Below, piece after piece: positions 23,995-31,945 of a DNA stretch of 32,373 nt. Position numbers and translations under genes: made by a program. The first letter of the stretch is position 1, and each line of letters starts with the position of its first letter. The notes under the pieces were generated by a model, which saw only the letters and a list, made by a program, of their open reading frames with translations, made no database searches and was not told the DNA's origin. Source of the DNA: JBBKXP01 sp038251315 (GTDB taxonomy: Bacteria; Pseudomonadota; Alphaproteobacteria; Rhodobacterales; Rhodobacteraceae); assembly GCA_038251315.1 (NCBI GenBank), contig JBBSBK010000033.1:1-32373 (forward strand), given 5' to 3'.

Positions 23995-25626
23995 TCACTC
24001 GATCACATACAGATCCTTGACGTAGTAGTTCTGCTGCACGTTGGTCAGCGGCCAGTTGCGGATATGGTCGTTGAGCATCTTGTTGGCTGCGTAGTGATAG
24101 ATCGGGATGATCGGCATATCGACAGCGATGATCTGTTCGATCCCCTCATAGTCCGACTGCGGGTTGTCGGCGGTGCGGGCGGCTGTGGCCAGCGCGTCCA
24201 CCTCGGGATTGACGTATTTGCTGTCGTTGTAGCCCGAAGTCGAGGTCATCAGGTCGGTAAAGGTCGATGCCTCGTTATAATCGCCGCACCATGCGGCCCG
24301 CGCGATCTGAAATCGCTGGCTGCCGCGTTCATCAAGGAAGGTCTGCCATTCCTGATTGCTGAGCGTGGTTTCAACGCCCAGCGTCTGTTTCCACATCTGG
24401 CTGACGGCCACGGCGATGGATTTGTGCGCGTCCGATGTGTTGTAGAGGATCTCCAGCGTCAGCGGCTCGCCATCTGTTCCATACCCGGCCTCGGACATGA
24501 GTTCGACAGCTTTGGCGTTGCGTTCTTCCTGCGTCATCGCGGCCATCGGCACTGCCGGGGTTTCGAACCCGGCCGTCGCCCAGTGGGTGAAGGTATAAGC
24601 CGCCTTTTGGCCGCCTTGCAGGACGTTGTCGACGATGATGTCACGGTCGACAGCCATCGACAGCGCCTCGCGTACACGCACGTCTTTCAGGGCCTCGGGA
24701 CCGGAATCCGACAGGTTCAGCGCGTAGTAGTAGGAACACAGCAGCGGCACGCTGACCGCTTGCGTCGGATATTCTTCGAGAAGGCGGGGATACTGGCCGG
24801 TGGGCACTTCGGTCTTGTCCAATTCGCCCGACAGATAGCGGGTCAGCGCCGCGTTTTCGTCGTTGATGATCAGATATGTCACCTGATTGATGTTGGTGTT
24901 GGCGTCGTCCCAATACATCGGGTTGCGTTCCATCACGAGCTTTTCCTGCTGCACCCGTTCGGTCAGCACATAGGCCCCGTTGGAGATCAGGTTACCCGGC
25001 TGGGTCCATGCGTCGCCGAATTCGGTGACGTTGGATTCGAGGATCGGGAACGTTGTCGCGATCACGACCATCTGCGGGAAATAGGGCAGGGGCTGGGACA
25101 GTTGCACCACGAAGGTCTGATCGTCGGGGGCGGATACGCCCATCTGATCGGGCGTCATCGACCCGTCGATCACCGCATCGACGTTGGCGATGGACATGAG
25201 CGACATGTACCACGAATATTCGGACGCGGTGGCGGGGTCAGCAGCACGTTTCCACGAATAGACGAAATCGCTGGCCTTGACGGTTTCGCCGTTCGACCAC
25301 TTGGCCTCGGGGCGCAGGTGGAAGGTGTAGGTCATCTTGTCATCGCTGACATCAAAGCCGGTGGCGACGCCGGGGACCAGATTGCCGTCCTTGTCCTGAT
25401 TCATCAGCCCTTCGAACAACTGCCGGGCGACGTCGTTGCCCGATACGTCCTGGATCAGGCTGGGGTCGATGGACGGAAATTCGTCGAGTTCGCGCGAGCG
25501 GAATATCTGCATGTCGGCCGGAGCGAGCGTGTCGCCGGCCATCACGTGGCTTTCGGCGAAGGCGGTAGTCCCCAGCGCCAGCGTCAGAGCTGCCGTCGAG
25601 GCGAGGAATGTTGCACGAAGTTTCAT
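23995..25626 (-). CDS. oppA: periplasmic oligopeptide-binding protein OppA
   Basis: A 543-residue solute-binding protein of the SBP_bac_5 family, the same length as E. coli OppA. Residues 1-24 are a signal peptide (MKLRATFLASTAALTLALGTTAFA). Family features include the ELDEFPSIDPSLIQDVSG start of the mature fold, LRPEAKWSNGETVKASDFVYSWKRAADP, PYFPQMVVIATTFPI, and the specificity loop region CSYYYALNLSDSGP with VRVREALSMAVDRDII. The ATG at 25626 has GGGAG 8 bases upstream and gives the signal peptide directly. It delivers short peptides to OppBCDF. The 269-base gap to the divergent gntR gene holds a 23-bp dyad. Confidence 0.95.
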   Translation of the reverse strand: MKLRATFLASTAALTLALGTTAFAESHVMAGDTLAPADMQIFRSRELDEFPSIDPSLIQDVSGNDVARQLFEGLMNQDKDGNLVPGVATGFDVSDDKMTYTFHLRPEAKWSNGETVKASDFVYSWKRAADPATASEYSWYMSLMSIANVDAVIDGSMTPDQMGVSAPDDQTFVVQLSQPLPYFPQMVVIATTFPILESNVTEFGDAWTQPGNLISNGAYVLTERVQQEKLVMERNPMYWDDANTNINQVTYLIINDENAALTRYLSGELDKTEVPTGQYPRLLEEYPTQAVSVPLLCSYYYALNLSDSGPEALKDVRVREALSMAVDRDIIVDNVLQGGQKAAYTFTHWATAGFETPAVPMAAMTQEERNAKAVELMSEAGYGTDGEPLTLEILYNTSDAHKSIAVAVSQMWKQTLGVETTLSNQEWQTFLDERGSQRFQIARAAWCGDYNEASTFTDLMTSTSGYNDSKYVNPEVDALATAARTADNPQSDYEGIEQIIAVDMPIIPIYHYAANKMLNDHIRNWPLTNVQQNYYVKDLYVIE

Positions 25627-25731
25627 GGTGTTTCTCCCTTGGTTGGGGGCTGTCGCCGGGGCGGCAACCGTTCTGCATTGATGCCGCAACGGCAGCAAAG
25701 GGCCGCACGGCGTCACGATGGATCGATCCTT

Positions 25732-25754
25732 TTGCCAAAGTCACCAATTGGCAA
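25732..25754. promoter_or_regulatory. inverted repeat TTGCCAA-N9-TTGGCAA between oppA and gntR
   Basis: A perfect 7-bp dyad sits 106 bases before the oppA ATG and 142 bases before the gntR GTG. A smaller palindrome, CCAATTGG, lies inside. Its size and symmetry fit a dimeric repressor site. Which regulator would bind is not shown; the adjacent GntR protein is the nearest candidate. Confidence 0.4.
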
Positions 25755-25818
25755 GTGCAGATTGCACCCTGACACGGCGTCATGCAGCAGGAATCGACCG
25801 GAACATGGAGACTGAACA

Positions 25819-25863
25819 ATGAATTTGATCACATCGCATTTTCGCGCCATGTTACCCCTCTAG
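25819..25863 (+). other. possible 14-codon upstream ORF in the gntR leader
   Basis: ATG at 25819 has GGAG 8 bases upstream and runs 14 codons (MNLITSHFRAMLPL) to TAG 25861-25863, 32 bases before the gntR GTG. It contains the TTTGATCA-type sequence. It could influence gntR translation or be chance. Confidence 0.25.
25824..25833. promoter_or_regulatory. TTTGATCACA, third copy of the polyamine-locus motif
   Basis: TTTGATCA at 25824-25831 matches the core of the TTTGATCAAA palindrome found before the aminotransferase gene, and of the TTCGATCAAA copy before potF. Its place 63-72 bases upstream of the gntR start would suit autoregulation. Short motif; chance is possible. Confidence 0.3.
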
Positions 25864-25895
25864 GTCCACCCGACGGCGAGAAGGAACCTGCCATC

Positions 25896-26564
25896 GTGAA
25901 TTACGCCGTCACCGCGCCCCTTGCCGACAATCCGCCGACCCACGAACTGGTCTATCACGCCCTGCGCGAGATGATTCTGTGTGGCGAGTTGGAACCGGGC
26001 CAGGCGGTAACGATTCAGGGGCTGATCACGACGCTCGGCGCCGGGATGACCCCGGTGCGCGAGGCGATCCGCCGCCTGACGTCGGAACATGCGCTGGCAT
26101 TTCAGGGCAACAGGCGGGTCTGTGTACCGCTGCTGACGCTGGCGCAACTGGACGAACTGGCGTTCGCGCGTCTTGCGCTCGAGCCGCAATTGGCGTTCTG
26201 GGCCGCCGGGCGCATCACACCGCCCGACATCGACCGGCTGGACGCCATCGACAATGCCCTCAACGCCGCCATCGCGCGGGGTGACGTGCGTGGTTATCTG
26301 CACGCCAACCACGCGTTTCACGCTCATCTCAACGCGGTGTCGGGGGCGGGCATCATGGCCGCGCTGGCCGAAACGCTGTGGCTGCGCACGGGTCCGTCGT
26401 TGCGCGTGATGTGCGCCAGGTTCGGCACTGCGAACCTGCCCGACATGCACGCGGGGGCGCTGGCGGCTTTGCGGGCAGGGGATGCAAAAGCGGTGCGTGA
26501 CGCGATCCACGCCGACATTACCCAAGGGATCGACCAGATCCGCCTGTCGCTGCAACGAGGCTGA
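25896..26564 (+). CDS. GntR-family transcriptional regulator, FadR/FCD subfamily
   Basis: A 222-residue repressor or activator. The N-terminal winged helix is visible at about 14-75 (LVYHALREMILCGELEPGQAV, then MTPVREAIRRLTSEHAL as the recognition helix). The all-helical FCD effector domain follows (ARLALEPQLAFWAAG, ANHAFHAHLNAVSG with the His residues that often bind a metal and a carboxylate ligand, PDMHAGALAALRAGD). The start GTG 25896 has AAGGAA about 9 bases upstream; longer frames from ATG 25782 add a non-conserved N-terminus. It lies between oppA (divergent) and the amine-catabolism genes (convergent), so it may control either or both. The ligand is unknown. Confidence 0.88.
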   Translation: MNYAVTAPLADNPPTHELVYHALREMILCGELEPGQAVTIQGLITTLGAGMTPVREAIRRLTSEHALAFQGNRRVCVPLLTLAQLDELAFARLALEPQLAFWAAGRITPPDIDRLDAIDNALNAAIARGDVRGYLHANHAFHAHLNAVSGAGIMAALAETLWLRTGPSLRVMCARFGTANLPDMHAGALAALRAGDAKAVRDAIHADITQGIDQIRLSLQRG

Positions 26565-26602
26565 GACGCCAATTCAGGTTTTCATCGAACCAGCCAAATC
26601 TG

Positions 26603-27904
26603 TCAAAACCTGTCGCGCAGCGAAAACCACATCATGCCCAGGACAAGCAATGGCCAGCGTAGTGCTGCGCCGCCGGGGAAATCCCGTGTCGGCACAAGCG
26701 CCATGATGTCAAACCGCTCTGCCTGCCCCCGAATCGCGTCCGCCGCCAGTTCGCCCGCCAGCGTGGCCAGCGCGACGCCGTGGCCGCTGTAGCCTGACAG
26801 CGACAGGATATTGCCGGACAGCCGGGCGAAATGCGGCATCCGGTTGAGCGTGATCGCCAGCGTGCCGCCCCATGCGTGGTCGATTTTCACGCCGGCCAGT
26901 TGCGGGAAAATCTGGGTCATCGGTTTGCGTACAAGGGCGGCGATGTCGGCGGGGAAATTGTAGCCGTAGGTTTCACCACCGCCGAAAATCATGCGGTTGT
27001 CGCGGGACAGCCGGAAATAGTTGATGACGAATTTGCTGTCGGCGACGGCGTGGTTGTCGCGGATCAGCGATGCCGCCCGGTCCGCCCCCAAGGGTTCTGT
27101 CGCCGCGATGAAATTGTTGATCGGCATGACCCGCGCCGCCACCTGCCCGTTCAGCGCCCCAAGGTAGCCGTTGCAGCCCAGCACGACATGAGCGGCGCGG
27201 ATTGCGGCCCGGTCGGTCCGCACCACGGCGGGCGTTCCGGGTTCCACTGCCGTCACGCGGGTCTGTTCGAATATCCGCACGCCTGCCGCGAGGCAAGCCC
27301 GCGCCAGCCCGAAGGCGAACCGCAAGGGGTGGATGTGTCCTGCCCCCATGTCGAGCGCCCCGCCGTGATAGGCGGGCGAGCCGACCAGCGCCCGCATCTG
27401 GTCGCGGTCCAGTTTGCTGATCTTGTCGTAGCTGTAATCGCGGGCCATCTTGTCGGCGTAGGCGTGGCTATGGGGCACGAACCGCGCCTTGTGGTCGGCG
27501 TGGATCACCCCGTCGACCCAATGCGCGTCGATGTCGTGGCTCGCGATCAGGTTGCGCACCTTTTGCACGGCGTCCAGCGACAGGGACCAGAGGGCGCGGG
27601 CGTGGTCTGGCCCTACCATCCCCTCAAGATCGTCCTGATCCAGCCGCTGCCCGGTGCCGACCTGCCCGCCGTTGCGCCCCGACGCGCCAAAGCCGATCCG
27701 TTGGGCATCGACCAGAACGACGTCGTAGCCCGCCTGAGCCAGATGCAGCGCCGATGACAGCCCGGTGAACCCGGCCCCGACGACGCAGACGTCGCAGGTG
27801 AGATCGCCCGCCGCCGCAGGTTGCAGCGGCAGGGCATCCGCCGTCGCGGCATACCACGAACCGGGATATTGCCCGGCCCGGTCGTTGGCCGTCAGCAGGT
27901 CCAT
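26603..27904 (-). CDS. puuB: FAD-dependent amine oxidoreductase, PuuB-like (gamma-glutamylputrescine oxidase type)
   Basis: A 433-residue flavoenzyme of the DAO (FAD-dependent amino acid/amine oxidase) family. The FAD Rossmann motif VVGAGFTGLSS is at 41-50, with the adenine-binding acidic end VVLVDAQRIGFGASGRNGGQVG, and the C-terminal FAD block LSGYSGHGVALATLAGE. Length and these blocks match E. coli PuuB (426). PuuB oxidises gamma-glutamylputrescine to the aldehyde with release of H2O2; substrate here is inferred from the polyamine neighbours, and no glutamylputrescine synthetase is in the window, so another amine is possible. The last residues (RWPLLVLGMMWFSLRDRF) are hydrophobic. The ATG overlaps the aminotransferase stop by one base. 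Confidence 0.85.
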   Translation of the reverse strand: MDLLTANDRAGQYPGSWYAATADALPLQPAAAGDLTCDVCVVGAGFTGLSSALHLAQAGYDVVLVDAQRIGFGASGRNGGQVGTGQRLDQDDLEGMVGPDHARALWSLSLDAVQKVRNLIASHDIDAHWVDGVIHADHKARFVPHSHAYADKMARDYSYDKISKLDRDQMRALVGSPAYHGGALDMGAGHIHPLRFAFGLARACLAAGVRIFEQTRVTAVEPGTPAVVRTDRAAIRAAHVVLGCNGYLGALNGQVAARVMPINNFIAATEPLGADRAASLIRDNHAVADSKFVINYFRLSRDNRMIFGGGETYGYNFPADIAALVRKPMTQIFPQLAGVKIDHAWGGTLAITLNRMPHFARLSGNILSLSGYSGHGVALATLAGELAADAIRGQAERFDIMALVPTRDFPGGAALRWPLLVLGMMWFSLRDRF

Positions 27905-29301
27905 CAGCGGGTGCCGGCGACAAGCATTCCGTCGAGTTTCAACGCCGCGTGGCTTTCATCAAGCGACAGACGGGCCCGTTTGATCATTTCGTCGACCTCG
28001 TCGTGCGTGATGCAGAGCGAGGGCGCCACGATCATCCGGTCGCCGACGTGGCGCATGACCAGATTGTTGGCAAAGCAACGTTCGCGGGTGCGATAGCCGA
28101 CTGTGCCTTCATCGCTGGCGAAGGCGGCGCGGGTCGCCTTGTCCGGCGTCAGGGCAAGGGTGCCCATCAGGCCGATGCTGCGCGCCTCGCCCGCAAGCGG
28201 ATGATCAGCCAGCGTCGCCCATTTTTCAGCGAAATAGGGGCCGATGTCGTCGCGGACCCGTTCGACCATGCCTTCGTCCTGAATGATCCGCAGGTTTTCC
28301 AGCGCCACGGCGGCAGCGACCGGATGGCCGCAGTAAGTGTAGCCGTGGTTGAATTCGTCCGATCCGATGACTTCGGCCACTTCGTCGCAGACGATCGACC
28401 CGCCGATCGGCATGTAGCCCGACGACAGGCCCTTGGCGACGGTCATGATATGCGGCTTGATCCCCATCGTCTGCGACCCGAACCAGTTGCCGGTGCGCCC
28501 GAAGCCGGTAATCACCTCGTCCGCGATCAGCAGGATGCCGTATTTGTCGCAGATCCGCTGAATTTCGGGCCAGTAGCTGGCGGGCGGGATGACGATGCCG
28601 CCGGCCCCCTGAATCGGTTCACCGATGAAGGCGGCGACGGTATCGACGCCCAGTTCCTTGATCTTTTCCTCAAGCTCGCGCGCCCGTTGCAGACCGAAGG
28701 CATCGCGGTCCATGTCGCCGCCGTCGTTGTACCAATGCGGCTGGTTGATGTGATGCACGCCCGTGATCGTGCCGCCACACTCGTGGATGCCGGTCATCCC
28801 GCCCAGCGTGCCGCCGCCAAGGGTCGAGCCGTGATAGGCGTTCTTGCGGCTGATGATGTTGACCTTGCCGGGCTTGCCCTTGAGCGCCCAGTAGTGGCGG
28901 ACAAGACGGATATTGGTGTCGTTCGCCTCGGATCCCGAACCTGCGAAAAAGACGTGGTTCAGGTCGCCGGGGGCCAATTCGGCCAGTTTGGTGGCCAGTG
29001 CGATGGCGGGGACGTGGGTGGTCTGAAAGAAGGTGTTGTAGAACGGCAGTTCGCGCATTTGTCGCGCGGCCACGTCAGCCAGTTCACCACGGCCATAGCC
29101 GATATTGACGCACCAGAGGCCCGCCATACCGTCAAGGATACGGTTCCCCTCGCTATCCGTCAAAAACACGCCATCGGCGCGGGTGATGATGCGCACACCC
29201 TTTTTGGCGAGGTCCGAGTCGGTGGTGAAGGGGTGCATGTGATGCGCCGCGTCCAGCGCCTGAAGTTCGGCGGTCGGCATGTGGTTGGTGATCTGGTTCA
29301 T
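27904..29301 (-). CDS. spuC: class III PLP-dependent aminotransferase, putrescine--pyruvate type
   Basis: A 465-residue aminotransferase. Blocks seen are GSGSEANDTNIRLVRHYW (PLP phosphate region), GGGTLGGMTGIHE, EPIQGAGGIVIPPASYW, LIADEVITGFGRTG, and the PLP lysine 290 in MTVAKGLSSGYMPIGG. SpuC of Pseudomonas transfers an amino group from putrescine to pyruvate, giving 4-aminobutanal and alanine; related enzymes use other omega-amines, so the substrate rests on the potFGH context. ATG 29301 has AAAGGA 8 bases upstream; the frame extends further upstream without a second credible start. It is the first gene of the spuC-puuB pair and is divergent from potF across 333 bases. Confidence 0.88.
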   Translation of the reverse strand: MNQITNHMPTAELQALDAAHHMHPFTTDSDLAKKGVRIITRADGVFLTDSEGNRILDGMAGLWCVNIGYGRGELADVAARQMRELPFYNTFFQTTHVPAIALATKLAELAPGDLNHVFFAGSGSEANDTNIRLVRHYWALKGKPGKVNIISRKNAYHGSTLGGGTLGGMTGIHECGGTITGVHHINQPHWYNDGGDMDRDAFGLQRARELEEKIKELGVDTVAAFIGEPIQGAGGIVIPPASYWPEIQRICDKYGILLIADEVITGFGRTGNWFGSQTMGIKPHIMTVAKGLSSGYMPIGGSIVCDEVAEVIGSDEFNHGYTYCGHPVAAAVALENLRIIQDEGMVERVRDDIGPYFAEKWATLADHPLAGEARSIGLMGTLALTPDKATRAAFASDEGTVGYRTRERCFANNLVMRHVGDRMIVAPSLCITHDEVDEMIKRARLSLDESHAALKLDGMLVAGTR

Positions 29302-29381
29302 CGGGGATTCCTTTGCGGACAGACTGACGGATGGGGGGTTTGGCGGCAGGATATGGGCCGGAGGCGGGGTTTTCAATGACT

Positions 29382-29396
29382 TTTGATCAAATTATG
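29382..29396. promoter_or_regulatory. TTTGATCAAA palindrome with ATTATG extension, copy 1
   Basis: The 10-bp perfect palindrome TTTGATCAAA (29382-29391) is followed by TTATG. It lies 81 bases upstream of the spuC start. The 12-mer GATCAAATTATG recurs exactly before potF, so both divergent units may answer to one regulator, perhaps the nearby GntR protein. Confidence 0.45.
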
Positions 29397-29478
29397 GGCG
29401 GACCTGCTCGGGGGCCTGATTCGCACCTGTGATGACGGTTTTATGACAGCATGGTCCCGGCGCCCGAAAACCGGGCAA

Positions 29479-29494
29479 TGGCCCATTTTTTGCC
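29479..29494 (+). promoter_or_regulatory. sigma-54-like -24/-12 element upstream of potF
   Basis: TGGCCCATTTTTTGCC has the GG and GC dinucleotides exactly 10 bases apart with TGGC and TTGC intact, close to the TGGCAC-N5-TTGC consensus. It points toward potF, 141 bases before the ATG. Nitrogen-controlled polyamine uptake would make sense. The same bases also read as a weak GGGC/GCCC hairpin with a T-run, so a terminator is an alternative. Confidence 0.35.
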
Positions 29495-29590
29495 AGTAAT
29501 TTCAGCATCAAGGCCTGTTTTGACTTACGTGTGATTTTGCGCCCGCCGGAACCTGTCGAACAACAAAGCGGTTGCCAATCATGGTTCTGT

Positions 29591-29604
29591 TCGATCAAAT
29601 TATG
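29591..29604. promoter_or_regulatory. TTCGATCAAATTATG region, motif copy 2 before potF
   Basis: GATCAAATTATG at 29593-29604 repeats the sequence at 29385-29396 exactly, in the same orientation, 208 bases away. It ends 30 bases before the potF ATG, close enough for a bound protein to block transcription or elongation. Confidence 0.45.
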
Positions 29605-29634
29605 AACAAGAACCACTCACTAGGGAGAAACCAT

Positions 29635-30720
29635 ATGAAAAACCGAATGATGCCTTTGGCTGCCGCGATGGCACTTGGTGCCGTTGCTGCGTCGGCCGAG
29701 ACTGTCAGGGTCTACAACTGGTCCGATTATATCGACGAGGACTTGCTGGCCAAGTTTCAGGAAGAAACCGGGATCGAGCTGATCTACGACGTTTTTGATT
29801 CCAACGAAGTGCTGGAAACCAAGATGCTGTCGGGCGGGTCGGGCTATGATGTGGTCGTGCCGTCGGGGACGTTCCTGCAGCGCCAGATTCAGGCAGGCGC
29901 GTTCCAGAAACTCGACATGTCGCAACTGCCCAACGAGGCGAACCTGTGGGACGTGATCGAGGCGCGCACCGCCCAGTATGACCCCGGCAACGCCTATTCG
30001 ATCAACTACATGTGGGGCACCACGGGCCTTGGCGTGAACGTCAACAAGGTGCGCGAAATTCTAGGGCCGGACGCCCCGATCGACAGTCTGGCGCTGATAT
30101 TCGACCCGGCCAACATGGAAAAGCTGGCCACCTGTGGTGTCATGGTGCTGGACGCGCCAACCGAAATGTTCCCGGCGGCCCTGAAATACATCGGCCAGGA
30201 CCCTGACAGCCAGGACCCGGCCGTCATCGAAATGACCGAACCGGTGTTTGCGGCCGTGCGCCCCTATATCCAGAAGTTCAACAGCAGCGAATACATCAAC
30301 GCGCTGGCCAACGGTGACATCTGCGTCGCGTTCGGCTGGTCGGGCGATATCCTGCAGGCCCGTGACCGTGCGGCCGAAGCGGACAACGGCGTTGAGATCG
30401 TGTTCAACGCCCCGACAGAGGGCGCGCTGATGTGGTTCGACCAGATGGCGATTCCGGTCGATGCGCCCAATCCGTCGGGCGCACTGAAGTTCCTGAACTT
30501 CATCATGGACCCAGAGAACATGGCCGCCGCGTCGAACTATGTCTATTACGCCAACGGCAACAAGGCATCGCAGGAATTCCTGAACGAGGACGTCATTGGC
30601 GACGCCGCGATCTATCCGGACGAGGCGACGCTGAACAACCTTTACACCACATCCCCCTACGAGGGGCCGGTGCAGCGGACCGTCACCCGCCTTTGGACCC
30701 GGATCAAATCGGGCACCTAG
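29635..30720 (+). CDS. potF: periplasmic putrescine/polyamine-binding protein PotF
   Basis: A 361-residue solute-binding protein with a signal peptide (1-21, ending AASAE). It follows E. coli PotF closely: the ligand residues W37, S38, Y40, S85, E185, W244, D247, D278 and Y314 have counterparts W29, S30, Y32, S77, E177, W235, D238, D269 and about Y305. The blocks VYNWSDYIDEDLL, VFDSNEVLETKMLSG and LANGDICVAFGWSGDI are characteristic. ATG 29635 has GGGAG 8 bases upstream. It would bind putrescine or a related diamine and pass it to PotGH(I). A strong terminator just after it sets it apart from the downstream genes. Confidence 0.95.
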   Translation: MKNRMMPLAAAMALGAVAASAETVRVYNWSDYIDEDLLAKFQEETGIELIYDVFDSNEVLETKMLSGGSGYDVVVPSGTFLQRQIQAGAFQKLDMSQLPNEANLWDVIEARTAQYDPGNAYSINYMWGTTGLGVNVNKVREILGPDAPIDSLALIFDPANMEKLATCGVMVLDAPTEMFPAALKYIGQDPDSQDPAVIEMTEPVFAAVRPYIQKFNSSEYINALANGDICVAFGWSGDILQARDRAAEADNGVEIVFNAPTEGALMWFDQMAIPVDAPNPSGALKFLNFIMDPENMAAASNYVYYANGNKASQEFLNEDVIGDAAIYPDEATLNNLYTTSPYEGPVQRTVTRLWTRIKSGT

Positions 30721-30735
30721 GCCCGCACCGATACA

Positions 30736-30764
30736 CCCCGCGCCCGACCGGCGCGGGGTTTTTT
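30736..30764 (+). terminator. Rho-independent terminator after potF
   Basis: CCCCGCGCC (30736-30744) pairs with GGCGCGGGG (30750-30758) around CGACC and is followed by TTTTTT. It is a textbook intrinsic terminator, 15 bases after the potF stop and 34 bases before potG. Partial read-through would give much binding protein and little ATPase/permease. Confidence 0.9.
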
Positions 30765-30798
30765 CTTGCACGACCACTCCCGACAATTCGAGGACATG

Positions 30799-31935
30799 AT
30801 GGCGCAACTCTCCAAGTCCCCAACCGAGTTTTCACCTTGGCTGGACCCCAATGCGGTGCCGCTGATCCGGTTCGAAAAAGTGACCAAGCGGTTTGGCACA
30901 TTTGTCGCCATCGACGATATTTCGCTGAATATTTATGAAAAGGAATTCTTTGCCCTGCTGGGCCCTTCGGGCTGTGGCAAGACCACGCTGATGCGGATGC
31001 TGGCCGGGTTCGAGACAATTACCAAGGGCAAGATCACCCTTGGCGGCGTCGATATCGGCCCGGTGCCGCCCAATAAGCGCCCGGTCAACATGATGTTCCA
31101 GTCCTACGCGCTGTTCCCGCATCTGACCGTCTACGACAACATCGCGTTCGGCCTGCGTCGCTCGCCCATGCCGAAAGACCAGATCGACGCCCGTGTGAAT
31201 GAAATGCTGCGCCTGACCCGGATGGAGAAGTTTGCCCAGAGGAAGCCGCACATGATTTCGGGCGGGCAGCGGCAGCGCGTGGCGCTGGCCCGGTCGCTGG
31301 CCAAGGCCCCGAAACTGCTGCTGCTGGATGAACCGCTGGGCGCGCTGGACAAGAAGCTGCGCCACGACACCCAGTTTGAACTGATGGACATTCAGGAAAA
31401 GACCGGCACCACATTCGTCATCGTCACTCACGATCAGGAAGAGGCGATGACCGTGGCGTCGCGTGTCGCCGTCATGGACCACGGCAAAATCATTCAGGTG
31501 GCCACGCCGGCGCAAATCTACGAAACCCCGAATTGCGCCTATGTGGCCGATTTCATCGGCGAGGTGAATTTGATCGAAGGGGCCGCGACCCCGGCGGGCG
31601 ACAAGATCGATATCATCTGGGCCGAAGGGCAGCCGCCGATCCGAGCGACCCCGTCCGAACCCGTCGCCCGCGATGCCCGTGTGACATTCGCGATCCGCCC
31701 CGAAAAGGTGACGATCAGTGCCGACAAGCCCGAAGGTGCGAACGTGTTGCAGGGCAAGGTTCTCGATATCGCTTATCTCGGCAATATTTCCACCTATCAC
31801 GTCGAATTGCCCGGCGGGCAGATCATCAAGGCCCAAGCCGCCAACAACCGCCGCCTGTCGCGCCGGTCGTTCACATGGGAAGACCCGGTCTGGCTGTCGT
31901 TCACCGACACCGCGGGCGTCGTGCTGACGTCGTGA
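30799..31935 (+). CDS. potG: polyamine ABC transporter ATP-binding protein PotG
   Basis: A 378-residue ATPase, like E. coli PotG (377). Walker A is GPSGCGKTT (55-63), the signature is MISGGQRQRVALARSLA, Walker B is LLLLDEPLGALD, the D-loop follows and the H-loop is IVTHDQEEAMT. A C-terminal TOBE-type regulatory domain (about 290-378; FAIRPEKVTI, GKVLDIAYLGNISTYHVEL) completes it. Start: ATG ATG at 30796 and 30799 are both possible; GAGGA at 30790-30794 is better spaced for the second. An upstream TTG at 30766 lies directly behind the terminator and is unlikely. It energises uptake through PotH and presumably PotI beyond the window. Confidence 0.95.
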   Translation: MAQLSKSPTEFSPWLDPNAVPLIRFEKVTKRFGTFVAIDDISLNIYEKEFFALLGPSGCGKTTLMRMLAGFETITKGKITLGGVDIGPVPPNKRPVNMMFQSYALFPHLTVYDNIAFGLRRSPMPKDQIDARVNEMLRLTRMEKFAQRKPHMISGGQRQRVALARSLAKAPKLLLLDEPLGALDKKLRHDTQFELMDIQEKTGTTFVIVTHDQEEAMTVASRVAVMDHGKIIQVATPAQIYETPNCAYVADFIGEVNLIEGAATPAGDKIDIIWAEGQPPIRATPSEPVARDARVTFAIRPEKVTISADKPEGANVLQGKVLDIAYLGNISTYHVELPGGQIIKAQAANNRRLSRRSFTWEDPVWLSFTDTAGVVLTS

Positions 31936-31945
31936 GGGGGCCGCG

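Larger units (their letters stand above)
29302..29634. other. divergent regulatory region, spuC / potF
   Basis: No gene is seen in these 333 bases. They hold two copies of GATCAAATTATG (29385-29396 and 29593-29604), one inside a perfect TTTGATCAAA palindrome, and a sequence like a sigma-54 promoter (29479-29494). The short frames on either strand have no coding character. Confidence 0.7.

Noticed and set aside
24064..25815. Long open frame (583 codons) on the plus strand opposite oppA
   Set aside because: Mirror of oppA codon bias; the minus-strand frame is a clear OppA with signal peptide.
25782..25895. N-terminal extension of the GntR regulator from ATG 25782
   Set aside because: Would add 38 residues not typical for the family; GTG 25896 has AAGGAA and gives a normal N-terminus.
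27949..29379. Open frame of 476 codons opposite the aminotransferase
   Set aside because: Shadow of the PLP enzyme, which has all its motifs on the minus strand.
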